NCBI RefSeq assembly: GCF_000725125.1
Contig: NZ_JFCB01000024.1
Coordinates: 52,255-116,254 of the forward strand
Length of the DNA stretch: 64,000 bases
Direction of reading: 5' to 3'
DNA from: Streptomyces toyocaensis
Lineage (GTDB): Bacteria > Actinomycetota > Actinomycetes > Streptomycetales > Streptomycetaceae
In this document: piece after piece, positions 29,339 to 39,276 of the stretch
Layout of the letters: every line of letters begins with the position of its first letter
How positions within the stretch are numbered: position 1 is the stretch's first letter
Made by a program: the position numbers and the translations under genes
The notes under the pieces: generated by a model
What the model was told of the DNA's origin: nothing
Seen by the model: the letters and a program-made list of their open reading frames with translations, nothing else
The model's database searches: none

Positions 29339-29344
29339 TAGGCT
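29339..29344 (+). promoter_or_regulatory. -10-like hexamer TAGGCT upstream of the chorismate mutase gene
   Basis: TAGGCT followed by 8 nt and the ATG at 29353, with no ribosome-binding site: a likely leaderless transcript. Confidence 0.45.
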
Positions 29345-29352
29345 GACACCCC

Positions 29353-29730
29353 ATGACCACCAGCAACGCCGCCACCGGTGACGTCGACCCCGCCGTGCGC
29401 GAGGAACTCACCCGGCTGCGCGACAGCATCGACAACATCGACGCGGCCGTCGTCCACATGCTCGCCGAACGCTTCAAGTGCACCCAGCAGGTCGGCCGCC
29501 TCAAGGCCGAGCACCGGCTGCCGCCCGCCGACCCGGGCCGCGAGGCCCGCCAGATCGCCCGGCTGCGCGCCCTCGCGGAGAACGCCAAACTGGACCCGGC
29601 CTTCGCGGAGAAGTTCCTCAACTTCATCATCGCCGAGGTCATCCGCCACCACGAACGCATCGCGGACGGCTCCCCGGGTGGCGTCACGCCCTCGGCGAAC
29701 CGGACCACGACCTCCGCCGCCGGGGAGTGA
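29353..29730 (+). CDS. Chorismate mutase, AroQ type
   Basis: A 125-residue all-helical chorismate mutase converting chorismate to prephenate for Phe and Tyr synthesis. LTRLRDSIDNIDAAVVHMLAERF is the first long helix with the active-site Arg; KCTQQVGRLKAEH, the Arg-rich REARQIARLR and FLNFIIAEVIRHHERI complete the fold. It competes with TrpE (1737) for chorismate, though the loci are 28 kb apart. A short Thr/Ser-rich tail follows the domain. No signal peptide, so it is cytoplasmic. The ATG lies 8 nt after TAGGCT. Confidence 0.92.
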   Translation: MTTSNAATGDVDPAVREELTRLRDSIDNIDAAVVHMLAERFKCTQQVGRLKAEHRLPPADPGREARQIARLRALAENAKLDPAFAEKFLNFIIAEVIRHHERIADGSPGGVTPSANRTTTSAAGE

Positions 29731-29841
29731 CACGGCGGCCCGCGCGAGGCATGCTGCCCTGTGCACTCCTTGTCAGCCGGCGAGCACCGCCCGTCAGCGT
29801 CCGGACCGCCGTCCGGTCCCTTACGAGGAGGGACGTGCGCC

Positions 29842-30384
29842 ATGCCGCCCAACGCCCGGATCCTCATCGTCGACGACCACGAGGACACCCTGTACGCCCT
29901 GGAGAGCGCCCTGGCCCCGCTGGGCCATCTGCTGGGCCGGGCCACCAGTGGCGACGAGGCCCTCAAACAGCTGCTGCGCGGGAACGTGGGCCTGCTGCTC
30001 CTCGACGTCCACATGCCCGGCACCGGGGGCCTCGACGTCGTGCGCTACATGCGGCGCCTGGAGCAGACCCGGCACATCCCCGTCGTCCTGCTCACCGGCT
30101 TCGCCCGTGACCGGCAGCTCGGCGCCGCCGCCTGCACCCTCGGCGTCGCGGACCTCGTCACCAAGCCCGTGGACCCCTGGGCCCTGCGCATCAAGATCCG
30201 CCACCTCTACGACGCGCACCAGCGCCGGCTCGCCCTGGAGGCCGAGATCCGCGCCCTGCGCGCCCGGCTCGAGGAACGCACCGCCGTTCCCGGGCCCTCC
30301 GCCCTGCCCCACCCGCACGCGCACGTGGCGCCCGGCCGGCCCGCGGGGGCGCAGTCCGGGGAGCTCGAACGAGACCGGACATAG
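29842..30384 (+). CDS. Stand-alone receiver-domain response regulator
   Basis: A 180-residue protein with a complete receiver domain (residues ~4-120): acidic pocket VDDHED, phosphoacceptor Asp in LLLLDVHMPG, Thr in VVLLTGF and Lys in LVTKPVDPW. There is no DNA-binding domain; a short coiled-coil helix (LALEAEIRALRARLEER) and a Pro/His-rich tail follow. It may act by protein contact with a kinase or phosphatase partner, none of which is nearby. GAGGAGGGA at 29825-29833 is its ribosome-binding site; an upstream in-frame GTG at 29761 is less likely. Confidence 0.85.
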   Translation: MPPNARILIVDDHEDTLYALESALAPLGHLLGRATSGDEALKQLLRGNVGLLLLDVHMPGTGGLDVVRYMRRLEQTRHIPVVLLTGFARDRQLGAAACTLGVADLVTKPVDPWALRIKIRHLYDAHQRRLALEAEIRALRARLEERTAVPGPSALPHPHAHVAPGRPAGAQSGELERDRT

Positions 30385-30441
30385 GACGCGAACCCGATCC
30401 GCCCCTGTGCCCCGGCAACCGCATCAGGCAGCATGGCCTGC

Positions 30442-32928
30442 ATGTCCGTACTGACGCGCGACGAAGCGCAGAACCGAGCACAGCTCCTCGACGTCCACCG
30501 GTACACGGTCGAGCTCGACCTGACCACCGGGGACGAGACGTTCGACTCCCGCACCCTGATCAGGTTCGGCGCCCGCACGGACGCGGACACCTTCGTCGAG
30601 ATCAGGCCCGCCGAGCTGCGCTCCGTCACCCTCGACGGACAGCCCCTGGACCCCGGCACCCTGGACGGCAACCGGCTGGCCCTGAAGGACCTCGCGGCCG
30701 GCGAACACGAACTGCGCGTCGACGCCGCCATGCGCTACACCCGCACCGGCGAGGGCATGCACCGCTTCACCGACCCCACCGACGGCGAGACCTACGTCTA
30801 CACCCAGCTGTTCATGGAGGACGTCCAGCGCGTCTTCGCCGCGTTCGACCAGCCCGACCTCAAGGCTGTCTTCGAGCTGACCGTCACCGCCCCCGAGGGC
30901 TGGACCGTCCTGGCCAACGGCGTCACCGAACACACCGGCGACGGCGTGTGGCGGGCCGCGCCCACCCCGCTGATCTCCACCTACCTCGTCGCCGTGGCCG
31001 CCGGCCCCTGGCACTCCGTGCGCACCGAGCACCGCGGACTGCCCTTCGGCATCCACTGCCGCCGCTCGCTCGCCCCGTACCTCGACACGGACGCCGAGGA
31101 ACTCCTCGACATCACCCGCGCCTGCTTCGACCGCTACCACGAGAAGTTCGAGGAGCCCTACCCCTTCGACTCCTACGACCAGGCCTTCGTCCCCGAGTTC
31201 AACGCGGGCGCCATGGAGAACCCCGGACTGGTCACCTTCCGCGACGAGTTCGTCTACCGTTCCGCGGTCACCGACACCGAACGCCAGACGCGCGCGATGG
31301 TCGTCGCCCACGAGATGGCCCACATGTGGTTCGGCGACCTCGTGACGCTCACGTGGTGGGACGACATCTGGCTCAACGAGTCCTTCGCCGAGTACATGGG
31401 CTACCAGACCCTCACCGAGGCCACCCGCTTCACCGACACCTGGACCGACTTCGGCGTCGTCCGCAAGGCCTGGGGCTACGACGCCGACCAGCGCCCCTCC
31501 ACCCACCCCGTCGCCCCTCAGAACGTGCCGGACACCGCCTCCGCGCTGCTCAACTTCGACGGCATCTCCTACGCCAAGGGCGCCTCCGCCCTGCGTCAGC
31601 TCGTCGCCTGGCTCGGCGAGAAGGACTTCCTCGCCGGCATCAACACCCACTTCGCCCGGCACCGGTTCGGCAACGCGACCCTCGCCGACTTCATCGACTC
31701 CCTCTCCGCCGCCACCGAACGCGACGTGCACGCCTGGGCCGACGCCTGGCTGCGCACCACCGGCGTCGACACCCTCACCGCGTCCGTCGACTCCCGCCCG
31801 GGCCAGTGGACCCTCGCCCTCGACCGCGACGGCGGCCGCCCCCACCGCGTCACCGTCGGCGTGTACGACCGTGACCTCAGCGACGGCCGCACCCTCCTGC
31901 TGCGGGAGCGCTACGAGACCGACGTCCCCCGGGAGACGGCCCCCGAGCCGCGGCCCGGAACCCGTCCCGCCCTGGTCGTCCCCAACGACCTGGATCTGAC
32001 CTACGCCAAGATCCGCCTCGACGACACCTCCCTGGAAACCGTCCTGCGCGGTCTGTCCGGCATCCCCGACGCGCTGACCCGTGCCGTCGTGTGGAACGCG
32101 TTGCGCGACATGGTCCGCGACGGCGAGCTCGGCCCCCAGGACTACCTGGCGACCGCCGCCGCCCACCTGCCCGAGGAGACCGACCTCGCCCTCACCCAGG
32201 GCGTCCTCGCCTTCGCCTCCGTCCACGTCGCCGACCGCTACGTCACCCCCGGCCGGCGGCCCGCCGCGCTCGCCACCCTCACCACCCTGTGCCGCGACAT
32301 CGTCCGGCGCACCGAGGACGGCGACAACCCCGGCCTGCGCCTCATCGCGGTACGGCAGTTCATCGATGCGGCCGCCCACCCCGACACCATCGCCGCCTGG
32401 CTCGCCGACGGCACCGTCCCCGGCGGCCCCGAGCTCGACCCGGAACTGCGCTGGCGCGTCCTCGCCCGGCTCGCCGCACTCGGCGCCGTCGACGAGGAGG
32501 CCATCACCGGGGAACTGCGCCGCGACCCCAGCGCCACCGGCCGGGAGGGCGCCGCCCGCTGCCGCGCCGCCCTGCCCGACGAGGAGGCCAAGGCCCGCGC
32601 CTGGGAGGCCATGTTCGGCTCCGACGACCTGTCCACCTACCTGTTCACCGCCACCGCCCAGGGTTTCTGGCAGCCCGAACAGGCCGACCTCGTACGCCCC
32701 TACGTGGCCCGGTACTACAAGGACGCCGTCGCCCTCGCCGCCCGCCGCGGCCCCGCCATCGCCGAGGCCGTGGGCCGCTGGGCGTTCCCCGCCCACGCCG
32801 TCGACGGCGAGCACCTCAAGCTCGGCGAGAAGTGCCTTCGCAAGGCCGATCCGACCCCCGCCCTGCGCCGCAGGCTCGTCGACCAGCTCGACGACCTGGC
32901 CCGCGCACTGCGGGTGCAGCAGGCCTGA
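30442..32928 (+). CDS. pepN: Aminopeptidase N (M1 family)
   Basis: An 828-residue zinc aminopeptidase that removes N-terminal residues from peptides, cytoplasmic. The exopeptidase motif is GAMENPGL and the zinc site HEMAHMWFGD...NESFAEY with His290, His294 and Glu313. A beta domain and the C-terminal ERAP1-like helical domain (from ~residue 520) complete the usual length. The ATG at 30442 was chosen because a CAGCAT hexamer lies 7 nt upstream and there is no ribosome-binding site; an in-frame ATG at 30433 would overlap that hexamer and add three residues. Confidence 0.95.
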   Translation: MSVLTRDEAQNRAQLLDVHRYTVELDLTTGDETFDSRTLIRFGARTDADTFVEIRPAELRSVTLDGQPLDPGTLDGNRLALKDLAAGEHELRVDAAMRYTRTGEGMHRFTDPTDGETYVYTQLFMEDVQRVFAAFDQPDLKAVFELTVTAPEGWTVLANGVTEHTGDGVWRAAPTPLISTYLVAVAAGPWHSVRTEHRGLPFGIHCRRSLAPYLDTDAEELLDITRACFDRYHEKFEEPYPFDSYDQAFVPEFNAGAMENPGLVTFRDEFVYRSAVTDTERQTRAMVVAHEMAHMWFGDLVTLTWWDDIWLNESFAEYMGYQTLTEATRFTDTWTDFGVVRKAWGYDADQRPSTHPVAPQNVPDTASALLNFDGISYAKGASALRQLVAWLGEKDFLAGINTHFARHRFGNATLADFIDSLSAATERDVHAWADAWLRTTGVDTLTASVDSRPGQWTLALDRDGGRPHRVTVGVYDRDLSDGRTLLLRERYETDVPRETAPEPRPGTRPALVVPNDLDLTYAKIRLDDTSLETVLRGLSGIPDALTRAVVWNALRDMVRDGELGPQDYLATAAAHLPEETDLALTQGVLAFASVHVADRYVTPGRRPAALATLTTLCRDIVRRTEDGDNPGLRLIAVRQFIDAAAHPDTIAAWLADGTVPGGPELDPELRWRVLARLAALGAVDEEAITGELRRDPSATGREGAARCRAALPDEEAKARAWEAMFGSDDLSTYLFTATAQGFWQPEQADLVRPYVARYYKDAVALAARRGPAIAEAVGRWAFPAHAVDGEHLKLGEKCLRKADPTPALRRRLVDQLDDLARALRVQQA

Positions 32929-32941
32929 CCCGGCTCCTCAC

Positions 32942-32976
32942 GCGGGGCGCCGCCGACCCGTTCGGCGGCGCCCCGC
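32942..32976. terminator. Hairpin after pepN
   Basis: GCGGGGCGCCGCCG (32942-32955) pairs perfectly over 14 bp with 32963-32976, loop ACCCGTT. Confidence 0.75.
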
Positions 32977-33009
32977 CCGCACGGCACCAACCGGGACGCA
33001 CCTCCTCCT

Positions 33010-33042
33010 GGGCGTCCTCCCGGGCTTCCTGGGAGGACGCCC
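33010..33042. terminator. Second hairpin between convergent genes
   Basis: GGGCGTCCTCCC (33010-33021) pairs perfectly over 12 bp with 33031-33042, loop 9 nt. Together with 32942-32976 it insulates pepN from the nucleotidase gene. Confidence 0.7.
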
Positions 33043-33112
33043 GCCCGGCGCACCACACGGCTCACCCCATCGGCGGACGCGGCCCCGAGTCGCCCGTGGT
33101 GACGGCGGACGG

Positions 33113-34918
33113 TCAGAACACCGGCGTACCGTCCCGGGTCAGCCTCCAGTCCACCGACGCGAAGTCCTTCGGGTCCAGCACGCCCTTCGCCGTCACCCAC
33201 TCCGCGATCCGGGTCCGGATCTCCGTCGACTCCGCCCACAGCTCCTTCGCCGACGCCACGTGCGGGAACGCGCCGCCGCCGTTCGCCCGGTAGTTGTTCA
33301 CCGCGAACACGAACTGCGCCGCGTCGTCCAGAGGGGCGCCGCCGTGGGCCAGGTTCCTGACGCGCGAACCGGCCGGCTGTGCGATGTCGATGTCGTACGT
33401 GAGCCCCGACACGTAGTCGTAGTTGTAGTCCGGACGGCCGCCCGCGTTCGTCAGCTTCGCCACGTCCACCGGCGCATCCGCCGCGGTCCGCGCGAAGTAC
33501 TCCGCCGAGTACTCCAGGTAGGCCCGGACCTGCGCGCCCGTCATCAGCTTCGCCACCAGCGTGTTGTCGTACACGTACAGGCTCGACAGGTCCCGGATCG
33601 TCACCTCGCCCGCCGGGATCTGGGAGGTCCGCGAGAACGGCGACGCCTGCGACAGCACCGGCAGCGACGCGTACCCGGTGCCCGCGAGGGCCGCCCTGAC
33701 CACGTCCTCCTGCACCTTGGCGATGAGGTCGATGATCGGCGCGTCCTTGTAGCGCGCCTCCACCGTGGTCAGGGTCTCCGTCGCCGTGCCGACCACCTGG
33801 TTGACGTACGCCACGACCACCGCGTGCTCGTCCGACAGCAGCTCGGTGATCGCCGGGTCGTCCTCCACCGTCGCCGCGTCCCGCAGCGACGCCTTCACCG
33901 ACTCCACCCGCCACCGGCCCCGCTCGAAGGCCAGCTCGAAGTCGAACAGGGTCAGCCGCTCCGCGTAGCACAGCGGCTCCGACAGCACGACGTCCCTGCC
34001 GGTCTGCTCGTTGGTGACCCGCAGCTCCGGGATCTCCACGTGCGCGTGCCCGACCAGGATCGCGTCGATCCCCGGCACCTGCCGCGCCACGTTCGCCGCC
34101 GCGTTCTCCACGTACGGCAACTGATCACCGTACGACGACGTCCCCGACGAGCCCGAGTGCGCCGAGACCACCACCACGTCAGCGCCCATCGACCGGAGCT
34201 TCGGCACCCACGTCGCCGCCTGCTCCTCCAGACCCGGGAAGGTCAGCTTCCCCTGCACGTACGCCTTGTCCCAGATCGCGATGCCGGGGTTGGTCAGCCC
34301 CAGCACCGCCACCTTCACCGGGGGAGCGCCCTTCACCCGGAACGTCTTCATGAAGTACGGCGGGAAGGCGGGCCTCAGCGTCTTCGCGTCCAGCGCGTTC
34401 GCACCCAGCAGCGGGAAGTCGCACTGCTCCTCGAACTTCCGCAGGGTCTCGATGCCGTAGTTGAACTCGTGGTTGCCGAGCGCCACCGCGTCGTACCCGA
34501 TGGCGTTCATCGCCTGCGCCATCGGATGCACCGGACCGCCCTCGGCGGTGATCGGGTCGACCTTGGCGTAGTAGTACGTCAGCGGCGTGCCCTGGATGGT
34601 GTCGCCCGCGTCCAGCAGCAGCGTGTTGCGCCGGCCCTTCTCCTTGCGGACCTGGTCCACCAGGGTCGACACCCGCGCCAGGCCCTGCGCGTTGCCGGCC
34701 GCGTCCGCGTACTCGGCGTCCTTGAAGTAGTCCCAGTTGAAGACGTGCCCGTGCAGATCGGTCGTCCCCATCACGGTCAGCGCGTACCGCTTCACCGGCT
34801 TGTCCCCCTGTCCCGCCCCGGCTGCCTCGGCCGTGGGGGCCGCCGCTGCACCCGTCAGCGCCACCCCCGCCCCCGTCACAGCGGACCTCTTCAGAAACGT
34901 GCGGCGGTGCAACGCCAT
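33113..34918 (-). CDS. Tat-exported 5'-nucleotidase / bifunctional nucleotide phosphodiesterase
   Basis: A 601-residue protein. The Tat signal MALHRRTFLKRSAVTGAGVAL runs to a likely cleavage after TAEA. The calcineurin-like metallophosphoesterase domain has TTDLHGHV, LDAGDTIQGTP, LGNHEFNYG, VVSAHSG and VGHAHVEI, the full set of metal ligands; the C-terminal 5'-nucleotidase domain (from ~residue 385) binds the nucleotide (NNYRANGGGAF). It should release phosphate and nucleosides from extracellular nucleotides or 2',3'-cyclic nucleotides. GAGGAG precedes the ATG. No convincing PHO box was seen upstream. Confidence 0.93.
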   Translation of the reverse strand: MALHRRTFLKRSAVTGAGVALTGAAAAPTAEAAGAGQGDKPVKRYALTVMGTTDLHGHVFNWDYFKDAEYADAAGNAQGLARVSTLVDQVRKEKGRRNTLLLDAGDTIQGTPLTYYYAKVDPITAEGGPVHPMAQAMNAIGYDAVALGNHEFNYGIETLRKFEEQCDFPLLGANALDAKTLRPAFPPYFMKTFRVKGAPPVKVAVLGLTNPGIAIWDKAYVQGKLTFPGLEEQAATWVPKLRSMGADVVVVSAHSGSSGTSSYGDQLPYVENAAANVARQVPGIDAILVGHAHVEIPELRVTNEQTGRDVVLSEPLCYAERLTLFDFELAFERGRWRVESVKASLRDAATVEDDPAITELLSDEHAVVVAYVNQVVGTATETLTTVEARYKDAPIIDLIAKVQEDVVRAALAGTGYASLPVLSQASPFSRTSQIPAGEVTIRDLSSLYVYDNTLVAKLMTGAQVRAYLEYSAEYFARTAADAPVDVAKLTNAGGRPDYNYDYVSGLTYDIDIAQPAGSRVRNLAHGGAPLDDAAQFVFAVNNYRANGGGAFPHVASAKELWAESTEIRTRIAEWVTAKGVLDPKDFASVDWRLTRDGTPVF

Positions 34919-35189
34919 GTCAGGCTCTCCTCTTACCAACGAACAACGCGCGTAGATTCGCCCGATGATTCTGACCTGAACACGTCGACCGGAACAGCCC
35001 CCACAGGTTGCGATCCGGTGTCCGGGACCCGTCCCGCACCGAAGCGCCCACCACGGCACCGGCTCCGGGGCTGACCCGCCGGTGCTCACGGGAGCGGCCG
35101 GGCGCACATGTCGGCGCTTGTCAATAAGCCGTGAGCCGCGCGCCGTTGAGTCGTCACCGGCAAGCAAATCGCTACCGGCCGGTAAGGCC

Positions 35190-35195
35190 TAGGCT
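35190..35195 (+). promoter_or_regulatory. -10-like hexamer TAGGCT upstream of pyk
   Basis: TAGGCT followed by 6 nt and the pyk ATG at 35202, with no ribosome-binding site. The rest of the 283-bp region between the divergent nucleotidase and pyk genes shows no other clear feature. Confidence 0.5.
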
Positions 35196-35201
35196 CGAAC
35201 C

Positions 35202-36638
<1,437 letters not shown>

Positions 36639-36673
36639 GGGCCGGATCACGAACACGTGCGACGCGCGAAAGA

Positions 36674-36706
36674 AGCGGATGTTCACCGAAAAGGGGGACA
36701 TCCGCT
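36674..36706. terminator. Terminator between pyk and the tRNA gene
   Basis: AGCGGATGT (36674-36682) pairs perfectly with ACATCCGCT (36698-36706), loop 15 nt. It lies between pyk and the convergent tRNA gene. Confidence 0.65.
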
Positions 36707-36738
36707 CTCAAATGGTGACCTTGGATACAGAGGAAAAG

Positions 36739-36811
36739 TACCCCGGGTCGGATTCGAACCGACGCTGGATGGTGTTTGAGACCATTGCCTCTACCGCTGG
36801 GCTACCGGGGC
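36739..36811 (-). tRNA. tRNA with anticodon CAA (Leu, UUG codon) of class I shape, without a long variable arm
   Basis: The 73-nt minus-strand sequence folds as a cloverleaf: acceptor GCCCCGG with CCGGGGT (one G-U) and discriminator A73; D arm with A14 and GG at 18-19; anticodon stem ATGGT/ACCAT around loop CTCAAAC, giving anticodon CAA; a variable loop of only five nt (CCAGC); T arm GTCGG-TTCGAAT-CCGAC. CAA reads the Leu codon UUG, yet bacterial tRNA-Leu normally has a long variable arm (class II). CCA is not encoded, and CTTTTCC follows directly. Identity as a leucine acceptor is therefore uncertain. Confidence 0.85.
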
Positions 36812-36916
36812 GCCCTGCAAAACGAAGGTCGACGGTCACCCGCCGTGCCCCCACCTTACCGCAGCTGGGTACGCTCTTGTCAGCAGTACCGGTCTGCCCC
36901 GCACCAAGGAGCCCAC

Positions 36917-37573
36917 GTGAGCGCCCCCGAGTCGCCCCAGCCTGTAGACGTGCCCGATGACGACAAGTCGCACGTGCCTCCGATGACGACGCGCGTCGTG
37001 ATCGCCGAGGACGAGGCCCTGATCCGGCTCGACCTCAAAGAGATGCTGGAGGAGGAGGGCTACTCCGTCGTCGGTGAGGCGGGGGACGGCGAGCAGGCCG
37101 TCGAACTGGCCCGGGAGCACCGGCCCGACCTGGTGATCCTCGATGTGAAGATGCCGAAGCTGGACGGCATCTCCGCGGCGGAGAAGATCGCCGAGGAGAG
37201 CATCGCCCCGGTGCTGATGCTGACCGCGTTCTCGCAGCGGGACCTGGTGGAGCGGGCGCGGGACGCGGGCGCGATGGCGTATCTGGTGAAGCCGTTCAGC
37301 AAGAGCGACGTCGTGCCGGCGATCGAGATGGCGGTGTCGCGGTTCACGGAGCTCAAGGAGCTGGAGCGTGAGGTCGCGGACCTGAGTCTGCGGCTGGAGA
37401 CGCGCAAGCTGGTGGACCGGGCGAAGTCGGTGCTGCAGACCCAGTACGGACTGACGGAGCCGGCGGCGTTCCGGTGGATCCAGAAGACCTCGATGGACCG
37501 GCGGATGTCGATGCAGCAGGTGGCGCAGGCGGTCATCGACGACGCCGAGGAGAAGAAGGCGTCGAAGGACTAG
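36917..37573 (+). CDS. ANTAR-domain response regulator (PdtaR/AmiR type)
   Basis: A 218-residue regulator. The receiver domain (residues ~30-145) has acidic pair AEDEA, phosphoacceptor in VILDVKMPK, Thr in LMLTAFS and Lys in YLVKPFS. A coiled coil (FTELKELEREVADLSLRLETRK) leads to the ANTAR RNA-binding helices (LVDRAKSVLQTQYGL, AFRWIQKTSMDRRMSM). ANTAR proteins act by antitermination or translation control on paired hexaloop RNA. The sensor partner is not adjacent. The GTG at 36917 has AAGGAG at 36906-36911. It matches mycobacterial PdtaR in plan. Confidence 0.92.
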   Translation: MSAPESPQPVDVPDDDKSHVPPMTTRVVIAEDEALIRLDLKEMLEEEGYSVVGEAGDGEQAVELAREHRPDLVILDVKMPKLDGISAAEKIAEESIAPVLMLTAFSQRDLVERARDAGAMAYLVKPFSKSDVVPAIEMAVSRFTELKELEREVADLSLRLETRKLVDRAKSVLQTQYGLTEPAAFRWIQKTSMDRRMSMQQVAQAVIDDAEEKKASKD

Positions 37574-37591
37574 GCTCCGGCCGGCAGGCGA

Positions 37592-37630
37592 GAGGCCCGC
37601 GTCCCCCCTCACGGCGGGGGCGCGGGCCTC
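37592..37630. terminator. Bidirectional terminator between the ANTAR regulator and livF
   Basis: GAGGCCCGCG (37592-37601) pairs perfectly with CGCGGGCCTC (37621-37630), extended inward by C/G pairing (37603-37608 with 37616-37620). Confidence 0.75.
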
Positions 37631-37640
37631 GTCGTGTACC

Positions 37641-38357
37641 TCAGTCCTCGCCGAGGTAGGCCTTGCGGACCGACTCGTCGTGCAGGAGGTCCTGCCCGCT
37701 GCCGGAGAGGACGATGGTGCCGACCTCCATGACGTGGCCGTGGTCGGCCAGGGAGAGGGCGGCCTGGGCGTTCTGCTCGACGAGCAGGATGGTGGTGCCC
37801 TGGGACTTCAACTCCGCGATGGTCGCCATGATCTTCTGCATCATGATCGGCGAGAGGCCCATGGAGGGTTCGTCGAGCATGAGGAGCTGAGGCCGGGACA
37901 TGAGGGCCCTGCCCATGGCGAGCATCTGCTGCTCTCCGCCGGAGAGGGTTCCGGCGGCCTGCTTGCGGCGTTCCCCGAGGATGGGGAAGAGGTCGTAGGC
38001 GCGCTGGATGTCCTTCTCGATGCCCGCCTTGTCGTTGCGGAGGAAGGCGCCGAGGCGGAGGTTGTCCGCGATGGTCATGCGCGGGAAGATGTGCCGCCCC
38101 TCGGGGGAGTGGGCGAGTCCGAGGGAGACGATCTTGTGGGCGGGGATCTTCTTGAGTGACTTGCCGTTGAACTTGATCTGCCCGCCGACGGGCTTGAGGA
38201 GTCCGGAGAGCGTACGCAGGGTGGTGGTCTTGCCGGCGCCGTTGGTGCCGATGAGGGTGACGACTTCGCCGGCGTCGACGCTGAACGAGATCCCCTTGAC
38301 GGCCTGGATCTTGCCGTAGGCGACCTTGAGGTCTTCGACTTCGAGGAGTGCGGTCAT
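37641..38357 (-). CDS. livF: Branched-chain amino acid ABC transporter ATP-binding protein LivF
   Basis: A 238-residue ATPase. Walker A GTNGAGKTTTLRTLSG, signature LSGGEQQMLAMGRAL, Walker B LLMLDEPSMGLSP and the switch His region (VEQNAQAAL) are intact. It pairs with LivG to drive import of Leu/Ile/Val or related amino acids through LivHM at the membrane. Its ATG overlaps the livG stop by 4 nt (ATGA). It is the last gene of the liv operon, ended by the terminator at 37592. Confidence 0.95.
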   Translation of the reverse strand: MTALLEVEDLKVAYGKIQAVKGISFSVDAGEVVTLIGTNGAGKTTTLRTLSGLLKPVGGQIKFNGKSLKKIPAHKIVSLGLAHSPEGRHIFPRMTIADNLRLGAFLRNDKAGIEKDIQRAYDLFPILGERRKQAAGTLSGGEQQMLAMGRALMSRPQLLMLDEPSMGLSPIMMQKIMATIAELKSQGTTILLVEQNAQAALSLADHGHVMEVGTIVLSGSGQDLLHDESVRKAYLGED

Positions 38358-39271
38358 CGGTCGTTCTCCTTGCCGGGCGCGGCGTCCGTGGCGGCCTCGG
38401 CCTCTGCCGCGGCTTCGGCGGCCTCGACTTCGGCGGCTTCGGCGGCGCCGGGGTCGTTCTCCATGGGTTCGCCGATGTAGGCGGCGATGACGCGTTCGTC
38501 GCCCTGGACGGTGGCCGGGTCGCCCTCGATGAGTTTCTGGCCCTGGACGAGGACGGCGACGCGGTCGCAGAGGTTGAAGATGAACCGCATGTCGTGCTCG
38601 ATCACGAGGACGGCGGTGCCCTGGTCGCGGATGGCGAAGATGAGCTCCTCGGCCGCCCGGGTCTCCTGCGGGTTCATGCCGGCGGTGGGCTCGTCGAGGA
38701 GCAGCAGACCGGGTTCACTGGCGAGTGCCCGGGCGATCTCGAGCTTGCGCTGCTCGCCGTAGGGGAGGTTGCGGGCCAGGTGGTCGGCCTTGTCGGCGAG
38801 ACCGACGAACTCCAGCAGCTCCGTGGCGCGTTCCCGTGAGGCCGCCTCGGCCTTGTGGAAGCCGGGCCCGCGCAGGACGGCCGACCAGAAGCCCTCCTTG
38901 GTGCGGGTGTGGCGGCCGACGAGCACGTTCTCCAGGACTGTCATGTTGGCGAACAGCCGGATGTTCTGGAAGGTCCGGGCGATCCCCGCGGCGGTGACCT
39001 TGAAGGACTTGGGCGGCAGGACCTTGTCCTTGTAGCGGACCTCGCCCTCGGTCGGGATGTAGAGGCCGGTCAGGCAGTTGAAGAAGGTCGTCTTGCCGGC
39101 GCCGTTGGGGCCGATCAGGCCGACGATCTCGCCGCTGCGGACGGTGAGGTCGACATCCCGGACGGCGGTGAGGCCGCCGAAACGCATGGTGACGCCGCGT
39201 GCGTCGAGGACGGTGTCGCCGGGGGCGGGTGCGCCCGCGGCGGTGTCCTTGGTGGTGGTGTCGGTGGTCAT
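38354..39271 (-). CDS. livG: Branched-chain amino acid ABC transporter ATP-binding protein LivG
   Basis: A 305-residue ATPase. Walker A GPNGAGKTTFFNCLTG, the LivG-type signature LPYGEQRKLEIARAL, Walker B LLLLDEPTAGMNP and VIEHDMRFIF are present. A Thr/Ala-rich N-terminal tail (~25 residues) and a C-terminal ~35-residue Ala/Glu repeat tail (EAAEVEAAEAAAEAEAA) exceed the usual ~255-residue length and are probably disordered. It begins 5 bp after livM stops. Confidence 0.95.
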   Translation of the reverse strand: MTTDTTTKDTAAGAPAPGDTVLDARGVTMRFGGLTAVRDVDLTVRSGEIVGLIGPNGAGKTTFFNCLTGLYIPTEGEVRYKDKVLPPKSFKVTAAGIARTFQNIRLFANMTVLENVLVGRHTRTKEGFWSAVLRGPGFHKAEAASRERATELLEFVGLADKADHLARNLPYGEQRKLEIARALASEPGLLLLDEPTAGMNPQETRAAEELIFAIRDQGTAVLVIEHDMRFIFNLCDRVAVLVQGQKLIEGDPATVQGDERVIAAYIGEPMENDPGAAEAAEVEAAEAAAEAEAATDAAPGKENDR

Positions 39272-39276
39272 GGTGG

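Noticed and set aside
34919..35100. PHO box upstream of the 5'-nucleotidase gene
   Set aside because: Only one GTTCA-like half on the minus strand; no direct repeat pair with the right spacing.
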